64,000 nucleotides of DNA from Carnobacterium funditum DSM 5970 (lineage in GTDB: Bacteria; Bacillota; Bacilli; Lactobacillales; Carnobacteriaceae): positions 2,261,001 through 2,325,000 of the forward strand of contig NZ_JQLL01000001.1 in the NCBI RefSeq assembly GCF_000744185.1, read 5' to 3'. The first letter of the stretch is position 1, and every line of letters starts with the position of its first letter. Positions 48,036 to 61,400 of this stretch are shown piece after piece. Both the position numbers and the translations under genes were made by a program. The notes below the pieces were generated by a model, which saw only the letters and a list, made by a program, of their open reading frames with translations, searched no databases and was not told where the DNA came from.

Positions 48036-48574
48036 CAAGATGTGGAGGACTCTGCTCAGTCATGAAAGAAAAATAGGAAATGGCAAAGAGGATGTTTTTT
48101 ATCCTCACAGGCATTTATCTTTTTTCCGAATGACTAGAGTACGCAACTCAATTAAAACAAGATGTGGAGTGCCGCTTGGTAGTTTTGATTCAAAATTAGG
48201 AATCTTGCCGGAAATGTTGCATTTCCAAAAAGAGTATCTATTTTGACGAGAAACTGCGGTACGCAACTCAATTAAAACAAGATGTGGAGGACTCTGCTCA
48301 GTCATGAAAGAAAAATAGGAAATGGCAAAGAGGATGTTTTTTATCCTCACAGGCATTTATCTTTTTTCCGAATGACTAGAGTACGCAACTCAATTAAAAC
48401 AAGATGTGGAGTGCCGCTTGGTAGTTTTGATTCAAAATTAGGAATCTTGCCGGAAATGTTGCATTTCCAAAAAGAGTATCTATTTTGACGAGAAACTGCG
48501 GCACGCAACTCAATTAAAACAAGATGTGGAGGACTCTGCTCAGTCATGAAAGAAAAATAGAAAATGGCAAAGAG
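48035..48574. repeat. A-B-A-B-A' array of stem-loop units, period 242 bp
   Basis: Two unit types alternate: A (122 bp) at 48035-48156 and 48277-48398, B (120 bp) at 48157-48276 and 48399-48518, then a truncated A' at 48519-48574. Every unit starts ACAAGATGTGGAG and ends with CAACTCAATTAAA. The two A copies look identical; B copies differ at 48260/48502 (t/c); A' differs at 48561 (a for g). Each A folds back: ACTCT..AGTCAT with ATGACTAGAGT outside, GAGGAT (48088-48093) with ATCCTC (48101-48106) inside. B has GGAAATG/CATTTCC. No protein is supported. Confidence 0.9.
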
Positions 48575-48735
48575 CTAACTTTCCCCTCTCAATCAGAGAA
48601 AGATGAGGTTAATAGCCTATAACTTCTGCATTGAAAAATTAAAACGAATAGAAATGGTAAAACTTCTAGCCTTTAAACAGAATTTCCTTTACAATAGAAT
48701 TGTTTGAAATCTAAAGAAAATGAGGGCTGAAGATT

Positions 48736-49365
48736 ATGGGAAAATTTCATGTAATAAACCATCCATTGATTCAACACAAGGTTACAATTCTTCGCGACAA
48801 GAATACAGGAACGAAAGATTTTAGAGAAGCCGTGAATGAAATTGCACGTTTAATGGCATATGAAGTTTCAAGAGATATGCCTTTGCAAGATGTTGAGATC
48901 GAAACGCCTTTAGTTAAAACGACTCAAAAACAATTAGCAGGTAAAAAAGTCGCTATTATACCTATCCTAAGAGCTGGTTTAGGAATGGTTGATGGTACCT
49001 TAGATTTAATCCCAACAGCTAAAGTTGGACACGTCGGAATGTACCGAGATCATGAAACATTAGAAGCAGTAGAATACTTTATTAAATTACCTTCAGATAT
49101 TAAAGATCGTCAATTACTAGTAGTTGATCCAATGTTAGCAACAGGTGCTTCAGCTATTGCAGCAATTGATGCATTAAAAAAACGTGGCGCAAGCTCCATT
49201 AAATTTGTTTGTATCGTAGCAGCACCTGAAGGGGTAAAAGCATTAAAAGAAGCACATCCAGATATTGATATTTATACAGCAGCACTTGATGAAAAGTTGA
49301 ACGAAAATGGCTATATCTTACCTGGCTTAGGTGACGCAGGCGATCGCCTATTTGGGACCCTGTAA
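48736..49365 (+). CDS. upp: uracil phosphoribosyltransferase
   Basis: Salvages uracil to UMP using PRPP. 209 residues with the PRPP loop [19 protein letters not shown], the PILRAGLGM segment, and the C-terminal uracil-binding [16 protein letters not shown]. Ribosome site GAGGGCTGA. It sits between the repeat array and a single diverged copy of the array's A unit. Placement before the atp operon is usual in this group. Confidence 0.97.
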   Translation: MGKFHVINHPLIQHKVTILRDKNTGTKDFREAVNEIARLMAYEVSRDMPLQDVEIETPLVKTTQKQLAGKKVAIIPILRAGLGMVDGTLDLIPTAKVGHVGMYRDHETLEAVEYFIKLPSDIKDRQLLVVDPMLATGASAIAAIDALKKRGASSIKFVCIVAAPEGVKALKEAHPDIDIYTAALDEKLNENGYILPGLGDAGDRLFGTL

Positions 49366-49369
49366 AAAA

Positions 49370-49484
49370 AGATGTGAAGAGCTCTGTCTAGATAGGACAA
49401 AAAAACAGGAAATGGCAAAGAGGGTGGTTTTATCCTCATAGCTATTTTCTGTTTTTTTGTCAAAATCTACTGAATACAGCTAAG
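49370..49484 (+). repeat. diverged single copy of array unit A, acting as upp terminator
   Basis: Begins GATGTGAAGAGCTCTG and carries GGAAATGGCAAAGAGG, both closely like unit A of the array 800 bp upstream. GACAAAAAAACAG (49396-49408) and CTGTTTTTTTGTC (49449-49461) are exact complements, with further pairing inside (GAAAT/ATTTT, AGG/CCT), making a 66-base hairpin. It starts five bases after the upp stop, so it is well placed to end that transcript. Confidence 0.75.
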
Positions 49485-49612
49485 ACACTAGGGTCTGACA
49501 AGGCGGAAACAAATTTTTTGAACTTGTCCATTTCCATATAGACGATCAGTTAATCAGTATAATCAAATCGTCATAGTATATAAGCAGGGAAGAAAGGTTA
49601 AACAGATAGTGT

Positions 49613-49750
49613 ATGAATGAACATTCCAAAACCTCACTTTTTACTAATTCTGATAAAAATATCTCTATAGAGAAGTATATAAATAATTCAGGTATTAGTT
49701 ACCTTGTTAATATTAATCAAACATATAAGGACTGTAAAAAAAATTCCTAG
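49613..49750 (+). CDS. 45-codon small ORF, not recognised
   Basis: An ATG ORF (MNEHSKTSLF... ending CKKNS), polar and Asn/Lys/Ser-rich, with one Cys and no signal or membrane segment. AGAAAGG lies 14 bases upstream, a loose ribosome site, and TATAAT at 49558-49563 could be a -10. Its TAG is inside the left arm of the strong terminator at 49746. It could be a small expressed peptide, a leader peptide for an attenuator, or chance. Confidence 0.35.
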   Translation: MNEHSKTSLFTNSDKNISIEKYINNSGISYLVNINQTYKDCKKNS

Positions 49751-49790
49751 AATAAAATGATGATTATTTTATTCTAGGGGTTATTTTTTA
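49746..49790 (+). terminator. strong terminator after the small ORF
   Basis: CCTAGAATAAAAT (49746-49758) pairs perfectly with ATTTTATTCTAGG (49766-49778), followed by GGTTATTTTTTATT. The presence of a good terminator 280 bases past the upp terminator implies a separate short transcript here. Confidence 0.85.
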
Positions 49791-50873
<1,083 letters not shown>

Positions 50874-50914
50874 AAAATAAAAAAAAGTAAGTTAAAAATA
50901 AGGAGGAAATTAGT

Positions 50915-51133
50915 ATGGGTTTAGGTTTAATAGGAGCAGCAATTGCAATAGCGGGAGCAGCAATGGGTGCAGCATATGGTTCAAGTAAAGTAATTTCAAA
51001 AACAATCGAATCTATTGCACGTCAACCAGAAATGAAAAGTGAATTACAAACATTAATGTACATTGGTGTAGGTTTAGTAGAAGCCATTCCAATCATGGCA
51101 GTTGTTATCGCCTTTATTCTAGTATTCAGCTAA
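50915..51133 (+). CDS. atpE: F1Fo ATP synthase subunit c
   Basis: The ring-forming hairpin of 72 residues: glycine-rich first helix ([16 protein letters not shown]), polar loop ARQPEMK, and second helix with the ion-carrying Glu in [11 protein letters not shown]. Ala after the Glu rather than Ser/Thr points to protons, not sodium. AAGGAGGAA ribosome site. The 115-base gap to atpF holds a weak stem with T-run near 51188-51217. Confidence 0.96.
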   Translation: MGLGLIGAAIAIAGAAMGAAYGSSKVISKTIESIARQPEMKSELQTLMYIGVGLVEAIPIMAVVIAFILVFS

Positions 51134-51187
51134 TAAAGCGAATTAAAATTCCAATTGATATTAGCTAAAAAATAAAAAAGTAAGAGG

Positions 51188-51217
51188 TAGAGGTAGCAAA
51201 GGCGTCTCTGCTTTTTT
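51188..51217 (+). promoter_or_regulatory. weak stem with T-run between atpE and atpF
   Basis: GTAGAG pairs with CTCTGC just before TTTTTT in the gap after the subunit c gene. Such elements often trim or partly end the transcript so that subunit c mRNA is in excess; the stem is short and the role uncertain. Confidence 0.35.
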
Positions 51218-51257
51218 CGTGGTAGGTTAATCTGAATAGGATAAGGAAGTGAAATTA

Positions 51258-51773
51258 ATGTTCAAACAGTTAGTTTTAGGAGCAACAACTGCAGGAGATA
51301 CAATTGTTGTACTAGTATCGTTTTTATTATTGATGGTTTTGTTAAAGAAATTTGCATGGAAACCGTTGATGAATATTATGAATCAACGTGAGGAAAATAT
51401 TGCAAGTAACATAGAAAATGCTGAAATTGCAAAAAACGAAGCTGAACGCCTAGCTGCAGAACGTCAAGAGAAATTAGATAAGACAAGAGCCGAATCGGCT
51501 AGTGTTTTAAATAGAGCTAAAGTCTCTGCTGAAAGCGCAGAAAAAGAATTGTTGGATGCAGCCAGACATGAAGCTATACGATTAAAAAAAGATGCAAAAA
51601 AAGAAATCGAGAACGAACGTCAAATGGCAATGGCAAGTGTTCGTAATGATGTAAGTTTGCTGTCTATCCAGATTGCTGAGAAACTAATTAGCAAGGAATT
51701 AACAAATGAAGGACATGCGGAACTAATCGATAAGTACCTTGAAAGGCTGGCAGATACGAATGAGATTAAATAG
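51258..51773 (+). CDS. atpF: F1Fo ATP synthase subunit b
   Basis: The peripheral stalk: one N-terminal membrane helix (DTIVVLVSFLLLMVLLKKFAW) followed by a long charged coiled coil. 171 residues. ATG 51258 is used because GTG 51249 overlaps the AAGGAAGTGA ribosome site. The end overlaps atpH by 14 bases. Confidence 0.94.
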   Translation: MFKQLVLGATTAGDTIVVLVSFLLLMVLLKKFAWKPLMNIMNQREENIASNIENAEIAKNEAERLAAERQEKLDKTRAESASVLNRAKVSAESAEKELLDAARHEAIRLKKDAKKEIENERQMAMASVRNDVSLLSIQIAEKLISKELTNEGHAELIDKYLERLADTNEIK

Positions 51774-52302
51774 AAATATGAATCCATGCCAATTAGCTAA
51801 AGCTTTTTATTATGATGCAATTGAAAAGAATACGGAAGATATTGTTTTTGATAACTTAATGGATATCCGTCAAATATATTACGGCAACCAAAATTTGAGT
51901 GATTTTTTTAATAATCGTGATGTCGTACAAACGGACAAAGAGAAGATTTTATCAGAAATCACAGAATATTTTATTCCTGATGTCAAACAATTTATTCAAA
52001 CGATTTATGATTTCCGGAAAATGGATAATATGTTATCCATTATTCATGAGTATGAAATACTACATGATCATGAAAATCGTACAATAGTGGCTAAAGTAAC
52101 TACAGCTGTCCCGCTTCAAAAAGAACAAGAAGAAAGAATAAAAAAAGTATTCAGCAAAAGATTTAATGCTAAAAAGATATTATTGAATAAAGTTCAAGAC
52201 AGTGAAGTTATAGGCGGAGTTGTAGTAGAAGTTGAAAATACGGTTTTTGATGGCAGTATCCGTACTAAATTAGACAAACTAAGAAAACAAATGATGAAAT
52301 AG
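51760..52302 (+). CDS. atpH: F1Fo ATP synthase subunit delta
   Basis: Connects the b-dimer to the top of the F1 head. 180 residues, with the N-terminal helical bundle (QLAKAFYYDAIEKN) and the C-terminal KVTTAVPLQKEQEERIKKVFSKRF and GGVVVEVENTVFDGSIRTKLDKLR motif. ATG 51760 is chosen; the frame reaches back to a TTG at 51739. GAAAGG is 13 bases upstream, a little far, but coupling with atpF overlap should help. Confidence 0.93.
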   Translation: MRLNRNMNPCQLAKAFYYDAIEKNTEDIVFDNLMDIRQIYYGNQNLSDFFNNRDVVQTDKEKILSEITEYFIPDVKQFIQTIYDFRKMDNMLSIIHEYEILHDHENRTIVAKVTTAVPLQKEQEERIKKVFSKRFNAKKILLNKVQDSEVIGGVVVEVENTVFDGSIRTKLDKLRKQMMK

Positions 52303-52329
52303 CTCAAAAAGAAAAAGTTGAAGAGGTGA

Positions 52330-53883
<1,554 letters not shown>

Positions 53884-53898
53884 AGGCGGTGAATAGGA

Positions 53899-56270
<2,372 letters not shown>

Positions 56271-56288
56271 TAGAGGAGGACAACTATA

Positions 56289-56708
56289 ATGGCGGAATTA
56301 CAAGTACAGATTGTGACCCCAGCTGGTATTGTTTATGATCATCGCGCAAGTCGTGTGATCGTTAGATCTATCGATGGACAATTAGGTATCCTTCCAGGCC
56401 ATACACCCATCATTGTTCCTTTAGCAATTGATAGTGTCCGAATTGAACGTGTATCGGTTGATGAAGAAAACTTAATTGCAGTAAATGGTGGGATAATGGA
56501 AATGCGTGATAATGTTTGTTCGATTATTGCTGATAGTGCCGAAAGAGCGAGAGACATTGATGTTGAACGTGCCTTTGCAGCTAAGCAACGAGCAGAAGAG
56601 ATAATAAGGAAATCAGAAGCTGTTCATAATAATAAACAACATAGAAGAGCAGAAATTTCATTGCGCAAAGCCATTAACCGTATTTCTGTTTCCAAACACA
56701 AAAAGTAG
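56289..56708 (+). CDS. atpC: F1Fo ATP synthase subunit epsilon
   Basis: Regulatory subunit, 139 residues, with an N-terminal beta barrel (LQVQIVTPAGIVYDHRASRVIVRSIDGQLGILPGHTPI) and a C-terminal helical hairpin that inhibits ATP hydrolysis. AGAGGAGGA ribosome site. Last gene of the atp operon. Confidence 0.96.
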   Translation: MAELQVQIVTPAGIVYDHRASRVIVRSIDGQLGILPGHTPIIVPLAIDSVRIERVSVDEENLIAVNGGIMEMRDNVCSIIADSAERARDIDVERAFAAKQRAEEIIRKSEAVHNNKQHRRAEISLRKAINRISVSKHKK

Positions 56709-56714
56709 CAAAAT

Positions 56715-56752
56715 AAGAAACTTTTAGCGAAAGCTGTGAGTTTCTTATTTTT
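56715..56752 (+). terminator. terminator of the atp operon
   Basis: AAGAAACT (56715-56722) pairs with AGTTTCTT (56739-56746) with an inner AGC/GCT pairing, then ATTTTTATTT. Confidence 0.75.
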
Positions 56753-56846
56753 ATTTGCTGGAAAAAAGAAATGAAAATAAAAAAGCACTCGAAAATTTCT
56801 TTTAGAATAGGACTATGTTAAGATAATGACAAGAGGAGCAAAAAGA

Positions 56847-57077
56847 ATGAATTTTATAGGCACGCAGGCTTTAATAAGTCTTATTTCGCATATTTCGTTT
56901 ACATTATTAACTTTTTGGGCATTAAGAGGATTGATGATTGAAAAATGGATTAGAAAAAATCATGTCAAACAAGCTCGTTTGCTCTATTTATTTTTATCCA
57001 TTGCAATTGGTTATTTAGTGAGCTCATTTATGATTGAATTTATACTAATGTCCAGAAATTTGATTTTTTTGTTTTGA
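56847..57077 (+). CDS. DUF1146 small membrane protein
   Basis: 76 residues, two membrane helices joined by a basic loop (EKWIRKNHVKQAR); the pattern and place between atpC and murA match the DUF1146/YwzB family of Firmicutes. Function unknown. ATG 56847 follows AAGAGGAG; an earlier in-frame ATG contains that site. Confidence 0.85.
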   Translation: MNFIGTQALISLISHISFTLLTFWALRGLMIEKWIRKNHVKQARLLYLFLSIAIGYLVSSFMIEFILMSRNLIFLF

Positions 57078-57100
57078 GAACAATCTAATTAATATAGGGT

Positions 57101-57130
57101 TTGGAAATGATAAAGCATGTGTGCTATAAT
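57101..57130 (+). promoter_or_regulatory. murA promoter
   Basis: TTGGAA (57101-57106), 18 bases, TATAAT (57125-57130). It lies 75 bases upstream of the start codon. Confidence 0.6.
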
Positions 57131-57204
57131 ATCAAAGATTGCTGTAAATTTTTAGAGCAACGAGCAAAGGTTGTTGGCAACAGAAATTTCGGAGGGATAT
57201 AATC

Positions 57205-58515
57205 ATGGAAAAAATGATTGTTCGTGGCGGTAAACGTCTCGAAGGAACAGTAAAAGTAGAGGGCGCAAAAAATGCTGTTTTACCCATTTTAGCAGCAACC
57301 ATCCTGGCAAGTAAAGGTAAAAGCAAGTTAAGCAATGTACCTATTTTATCAGATGTTTTTACAATAAATGAAGTATTACGTCACTTAAATTTAACCGTAG
57401 ACTTTAATGAAACCGACAAAGAGATCACACTAGACGCTTCAGGAGAGCTAAATTTCGAAGCACCGTTTGAATACGTTAGCAAAATGAGGGCATCCATTGT
57501 TGTAATGGGTCCGTTATTGGCACGTTTAGGACATGCGAAAATAGCCTTACCTGGAGGTTGCGCAATTGGAACACGACCAATCGAGTTACACTTAAAAGGT
57601 TTTGAAGCAATGGGAGCCGTAGTATATATCGAAAATGGCTACATTGAAGCCTTTGCAGATAAATTATTAGGAGCTCATATCTACTTGGACTTCCCAAGCG
57701 TAGGAGCAACCCAAAACATTATGATGGCTGCTACATTAGCAGAAGGAACGACTACCATTGAAAACGTAGCAAGAGAGCCTGAAATTGTTGATTTGGCTAA
57801 TTTCTTAAATCGTATGGGAGCTAAAGTTATTGGAGCCGGTACGGAATCCATTCGAATAGAAGGAGTGAAAGAATTAGTTGGAATAGATCATGGTATTATT
57901 CCAGACCGCATTGAAGCTGGTACGTTTATGGTAGCAGCAGCAGTTACCAATGGAAATGTTTTTATCGAAGATGCTGTCTCTGAACATAATAAACCATTAA
58001 TTTCAAAATTAAAAGAAATGGGCGTTACTTTTATTGCAGAAAAACATGGTTTACGAGTAATTGGTCCAGACAAATTAAAAGCCACAGATATTAAAACAAT
58101 GCCTCATCCTGGTTTTCCAACTGACATGCAAGCACAAATTACCATAGCACAAGCTGTGGCTGAAGGTACGAGCACCATGAAGGAAACGGTATTTGAAAAT
58201 CGATTCATGCATATGGAAGAAATGCGTCGGATGAACAGCGAGTTCACTATCGAAAATCAGACTCTTGTTATATATGGTCCAGCTAAATTGCAAGGATCCG
58301 AAGTAGCTGCAACGGATTTAAGAGCAGCCGCTGCTTTGATTATTGCAGGTCTGGTTGCAGAAGGGTTCACTCGTGTAACACACTTAGAACATCTTGATCG
58401 TGGTTATTATCACTTTCATCAAAAATTACAAGCATTAGGTGCTGATATTGAACGAATCAATGAATCAAAAAATGCTATTTTACAAGATAAAGAATTAGGT
58501 ATTTTATTTAAGTGA
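57205..58515 (+). CDS. murA: UDP-N-acetylglucosamine 1-carboxyvinyltransferase
   Basis: First committed step of peptidoglycan synthesis: adds enolpyruvate to UDP-GlcNAc; the fosfomycin target. 436 residues. [17 protein letters not shown] near the N-terminus, and the Cys of [24 protein letters not shown] for catalysis and fosfomycin binding. The FPTDMQAQ and [12 protein letters not shown] motifs are intact. CGGAGGGA ribosome site. Many Firmicutes have two copies; only one is in this window. Confidence 0.96.
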   Translation: MEKMIVRGGKRLEGTVKVEGAKNAVLPILAATILASKGKSKLSNVPILSDVFTINEVLRHLNLTVDFNETDKEITLDASGELNFEAPFEYVSKMRASIVVMGPLLARLGHAKIALPGGCAIGTRPIELHLKGFEAMGAVVYIENGYIEAFADKLLGAHIYLDFPSVGATQNIMMAATLAEGTTTIENVAREPEIVDLANFLNRMGAKVIGAGTESIRIEGVKELVGIDHGIIPDRIEAGTFMVAAAVTNGNVFIEDAVSEHNKPLISKLKEMGVTFIAEKHGLRVIGPDKLKATDIKTMPHPGFPTDMQAQITIAQAVAEGTSTMKETVFENRFMHMEEMRRMNSEFTIENQTLVIYGPAKLQGSEVAATDLRAAAALIIAGLVAEGFTRVTHLEHLDRGYYHFHQKLQALGADIERINESKNAILQDKELGILFK

Positions 58516-58522
58516 TGATTAT

Positions 58523-58570
58523 AAAGCTAGAGTATAATTCCTTAACAGGTTTTTTATTCTAGCTTTTTTT
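58523..58570 (+). terminator. terminator after murA
   Basis: AAAGCTAGA pairs with TCTAGCTTT, with a 26-base loop, and a T-tract to 58570. Confidence 0.7.
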
Positions 58571-58626
58571 AAAGTGAATTTGGTCAATGAATCAAAATTA
58601 AGCAGAAAAAATGTTTTTAAAAAATC

Positions 58627-58658
58627 AACGTTTCCGATTAACCGTAAACGTGCTATAA
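58627..58658 (+). promoter_or_regulatory. mbl promoter with an inverted repeat
   Basis: TATAAT at 58653-58658 is the -10; the -35 is weak (TTTCCG, 58630-58635). ACGTTT (58627-58632) and AAACGT (58645-58650) form a dyad across the promoter spacer. Confidence 0.5.
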
Positions 58659-58729
58659 TCATAAGTTAGAGAGATAAAACTAGGAAATTGTACTAGTTTG
58701 GGACAAGAGTTTGAGAGGGGAACAGAATA

Positions 58730-59722
58730 ATGGCTAAAGACATAGGAATAGATTTAGGCACTGCTAATGTATTGATTCATGTAAAAGGAAAAGGAATTGT
58801 TTTAAATGAACCTTCAGTAGTGGCAATAGACACTACAACGAATCGCGTTTTAGCGGTGGGTGAAGAAGCTTACTTAATGGTTGGGCGTACGCCGGGCAAT
58901 ATTCGCGCTATTCGTCCTTTAGATGGAGGAGTAATTGCTGACTTTGATATTACAGAAGCCATGTTAACTCACTTTATCAATAAATTAAATGTAAAAGGAT
59001 TTCTATCAAAACCTAATATTTTAATTTGCTGTCCTACAAATATTACAAAAATTGAACAAAAAGCAATTATCGAAGCCGCTGAAAAAAGTGGTGGGAAAAA
59101 TGTGTATCTTGAAGAAGAGCCAAAAGTAGCTGCTATTGGAGCAGGGATGGATATATTTCAACCAAGTGGAAACATGGTTATCGATATAGGTGGAGGTACT
59201 ACAGACATTGCGGTTCTTTCAATGGGTGGAATTGTAACAAGTCGCTCGTTAAAAATAGCTGGAGACCGAATGGATATTGAAATTACGCAATACATTAAGA
59301 AAAAGTATAAATTAATGATCGGTGAAAGAACGGCTGAGTCAATTAAAATGGAAATAGGAACTGTTTTCCCTGGCCGTCGAGAAGACACAATGGATGTCAG
59401 AGGTCGTGATATGGTAAGTGGTTTGCCGAGGACAATTGTTATTAATTCAAGTGAAGTATTAGAAGCAACAGCTGAATCAATGGCTATGCTTGTTCAACAG
59501 GCAAAAGACGTGCTTGAACAAACACCACCTGAATTATCAGCGGATATCATCGATCGCGGCATTATTTTGACTGGTGGAGGAGCAATGCTAGATGGCATTG
59601 ATCAACTCTTTGCTGAACAACTAAAAGTTCCAGTATTTATTGCAGAACAACCTTTGGACTCTGTGGCATTAGGAACAGGTATTTTATTAGAAAATATGAC
59701 AAAGAAAAAATTTAGTTTTTAA
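58730..59722 (+). CDS. mbl: MreB-family cell shape protein
   Basis: A bacterial actin homologue (330 residues) that guides lateral wall synthesis. Actin ATP-site motifs: DIGIDLGTANVLIHVKGKGI, MVIDIGGGTTDIAVLSMGGIV, and ILTGGGAMLDGI. Position after murA with a small membrane protein behind it matches mbl in Firmicutes; mreB is the alternative symbol. GAGGGGAAC ribosome site. Confidence 0.92.
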   Translation: MAKDIGIDLGTANVLIHVKGKGIVLNEPSVVAIDTTTNRVLAVGEEAYLMVGRTPGNIRAIRPLDGGVIADFDITEAMLTHFINKLNVKGFLSKPNILICCPTNITKIEQKAIIEAAEKSGGKNVYLEEEPKVAAIGAGMDIFQPSGNMVIDIGGGTTDIAVLSMGGIVTSRSLKIAGDRMDIEITQYIKKKYKLMIGERTAESIKMEIGTVFPGRREDTMDVRGRDMVSGLPRTIVINSSEVLEATAESMAMLVQQAKDVLEQTPPELSADIIDRGIILTGGGAMLDGIDQLFAEQLKVPVFIAEQPLDSVALGTGILLENMTKKKFSF

Positions 59723-59749
59723 AGGAATCTATAAAAATGAGGTGACACG

Positions 59750-59956
59750 ATGACAAAAGGGAAAATTGCCGCACAAATGGGGACGTTTACACTAAAAATT
59801 TTATTGGTCATTGTTGTAGTTATTATTGCCCTAATTCTTGGAACAATGGTAGGGTATGGAATCGTTGGAGATGGAAATCCTTTTGCCATATTTGATATGT
59901 CAACATGGGGTCACATTTTCAGTTACTTTACAAAACCAACTATCGTCAATGGATAA
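59750..59956 (+). CDS. EpuA-type small membrane protein
   Basis: 68 residues, one membrane helix (LLVIVVVIIALILGTMVGYGIVG) and a short tail (FAIFDMSTWGHIFSYF). The pattern GxGNPFxxF...WxHIxxF is that of PF11772 (EpuA), often misnamed RNA polymerase subunit beta in databases. Located right behind mbl with ATGAGGTGA as ribosome site. Role unknown. Confidence 0.8.
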   Translation: MTKGKIAAQMGTFTLKILLVIVVVIIALILGTMVGYGIVGDGNPFAIFDMSTWGHIFSYFTKPTIVNG

Positions 59957-59967
59957 AGGTTACGTAC

Positions 59968-60014
59968 AAAAAAGAGTGGGGAAGGTTAAAACCTTTTTCA
60001 TTCTTTTTTATTTT
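59968..60014 (+). terminator. terminator of the mbl operon
   Basis: AAAAAGAGTG...AAGGTT pairs with AACCTT...CATTCTTTTT, then TATTTTG. Confidence 0.8.
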
Positions 60015-60148
60015 GTTATATTAGTTAGATCCTCCTGTTACTAGCAAATAGATAAAGTGAATTTATGTCATTCAATCTAAAAAAACGGAAATAGTTCTAT
60101 TTAGCAGATAATTAAAGTGATTAAAATAAATAAAAAGGGGATGAAAAA

Positions 60149-60514
60149 ATGAATCAACTAAATTTAGTAGGCCGAATCGTTAGAGAGATTGATATTAAAG
60201 AACTAGGTGATGGAAAAGTTGTTTTAAACAACACTCTAGCGGTTAAAAGAAAGTTTAAAAATGAAAAAGGACAGCCAGCTGATTTTATTCCCATAGTTGC
60301 ATGGGGGCAAGTAGCTAAATTAATTCAGATATATTGTGAAAAAGGAGACTTAGTTGGATTGACTGGGCATATTCAATCAAGGTCTTATCAAAACAAAGAA
60401 GAAGAAACGGTTTTTGTAGTAGAAATGTTAGTAAATGAAGTCGATTTTTTACAAGGAAGAAGAAGCACACCTAGCTCTTCTATTGAAGAGATGGAACAAA
60501 GCACATTATATTAA
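60149..60514 (+). CDS. short single-stranded DNA-binding protein
   Basis: 121 residues, OB-fold SSB: MNQLNLVGRIVREIDIKELGDGK, FIPIVAWGQVAKLIQIYCEKGDLVGLTGHIQSRSY. The tail is short and lacks the acidic DDDIPF-type end that recruits other replication proteins, so this resembles the competence-linked SsbB paralogue rather than the main SSB. It has its own terminator. AAAAGGGGATG ribosome site. Confidence 0.85.
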   Translation: MNQLNLVGRIVREIDIKELGDGKVVLNNTLAVKRKFKNEKGQPADFIPIVAWGQVAKLIQIYCEKGDLVGLTGHIQSRSYQNKEEETVFVVEMLVNEVDFLQGRRSTPSSSIEEMEQSTLY

Positions 60515-60537
60515 ATCATAGTAAGTTAGTTCAAGTA

Positions 60538-60573
60538 GAAGATTGTGGGGTTTTCCCCAATCTTCTTTTTTTG
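60538..60573 (+). terminator. terminator after the ssb gene
   Basis: GAAGATTGTGGGG pairs with CCCCAATCTTC (one bulge), then TTTTTTT. Confidence 0.88.
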
Positions 60574-60689
60574 TCTTAATTTTTAAATAATTCTAGTTAC
60601 CCCTTTTATAAGAACAAGCTAACTATTCAGTTGTGCTAAAAAAAGTGTATACTAAACTAAAGAGAAAAGTGAAAGAAAAGAGGGTCAGT

Positions 60690-61400
60690 ATGAAAATAAT
60701 AATGATCGAAGATAACCCATCAGTTTGTGAGATGATGGAAATGTTTTTTCAAAAAGAACAATGGGAATCGGTGTTTATTCAAGATGGGAAAGAGGGTTTA
60801 GATACTTTCCTTGAAGATAAAAAACAATGGGATTTAGTTATTCTTGATTTGAATTTACCAAGTATGGATGGTATGCAAATTTGTCGCGAAATACGTAAAA
60901 TATGTAAAAAAATTCCGATTATTATGTTAACCGCAAAAGATTCAGAAAGTGATCAAGTCATTGGATTAGAGATAGGCGCAGACGACTATGTCACAAAACC
61001 TTTTAGTCCTTTAACATTAATTGCACGTATCAAAGCTTTAAAGAGACGTGCTAATTTGACTTTAGAAGAATCTGACTCAACAGAAAAAGCTTACGAAATA
61101 ACAACAAAACATTTGAAAATAAATAAAAAAACCCGCGAAGCCTTGTTATACAATCAAGAAATTGAAGGACTTACTCCAAAAGAATTCGAATTATTATATA
61201 CGTTATCTAAAAATCCTAAGCAAGTTTTTTCAAGGGAACAATTGCTAACGATGATCTGGAATTATGAGTATTTTGGAGATGAGCGAACAGTAGATGCACA
61301 TATAAAGAAACTAAGACAAAAAATTGACAAAACAGGACCACAAGTTATTCAGACAGTTTGGGGAGTTGGATATAAATTTGATGATACCGAGGTTGAATAA
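60690..61400 (+). CDS. OmpR-family response regulator
   Basis: 236 residues: receiver domain (MKIIMIEDNPSVCEMM; phospho-Asp 53 in VILDLNLPSMDG; Lys in YVTKPFSP) and a winged-helix DNA-binding domain (LTPKEFELLYTLSKNPKQVFSREQLLTMIW, VDAHIKKLRQKI, TVWGVGYKF). Start 60690 follows AAGAGGGT; the frame continues back to 60633 without a start signal. It is co-transcribed with the kinase that starts right after its stop. Regulated genes unknown. Confidence 0.94.
   Translation: MKIIMIEDNPSVCEMMEMFFQKEQWESVFIQDGKEGLDTFLEDKKQWDLVILDLNLPSMDGMQICREIRKICKKIPIIMLTAKDSESDQVIGLEIGADDYVTKPFSPLTLIARIKALKRRANLTLEESDSTEKAYEITTKHLKINKKTREALLYNQEIEGLTPKEFELLYTLSKNPKQVFSREQLLTMIWNYEYFGDERTVDAHIKKLRQKIDKTGPQVIQTVWGVGYKFDDTEVE

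Noticed and set aside
48040-48488. Two identical 68-codon ORFs (48040-48246 and 48282-48488)
   Set aside because: They are identical only because they lie in the tandem repeat array; they have no ribosome site, and ORFs also run on the other strand. The hairpin structure explains the sequence better than coding.
48035-48574. CRISPR array between glyA and upp
   Set aside because: The units are about 121 bp, nearly identical over their full length and contain no unique spacers; no cas genes are present.
59856-60044. 62-codon ORF overlapping the EpuA-type gene
   Set aside because: Out-of-frame reading of the real gene and of the terminator after it.
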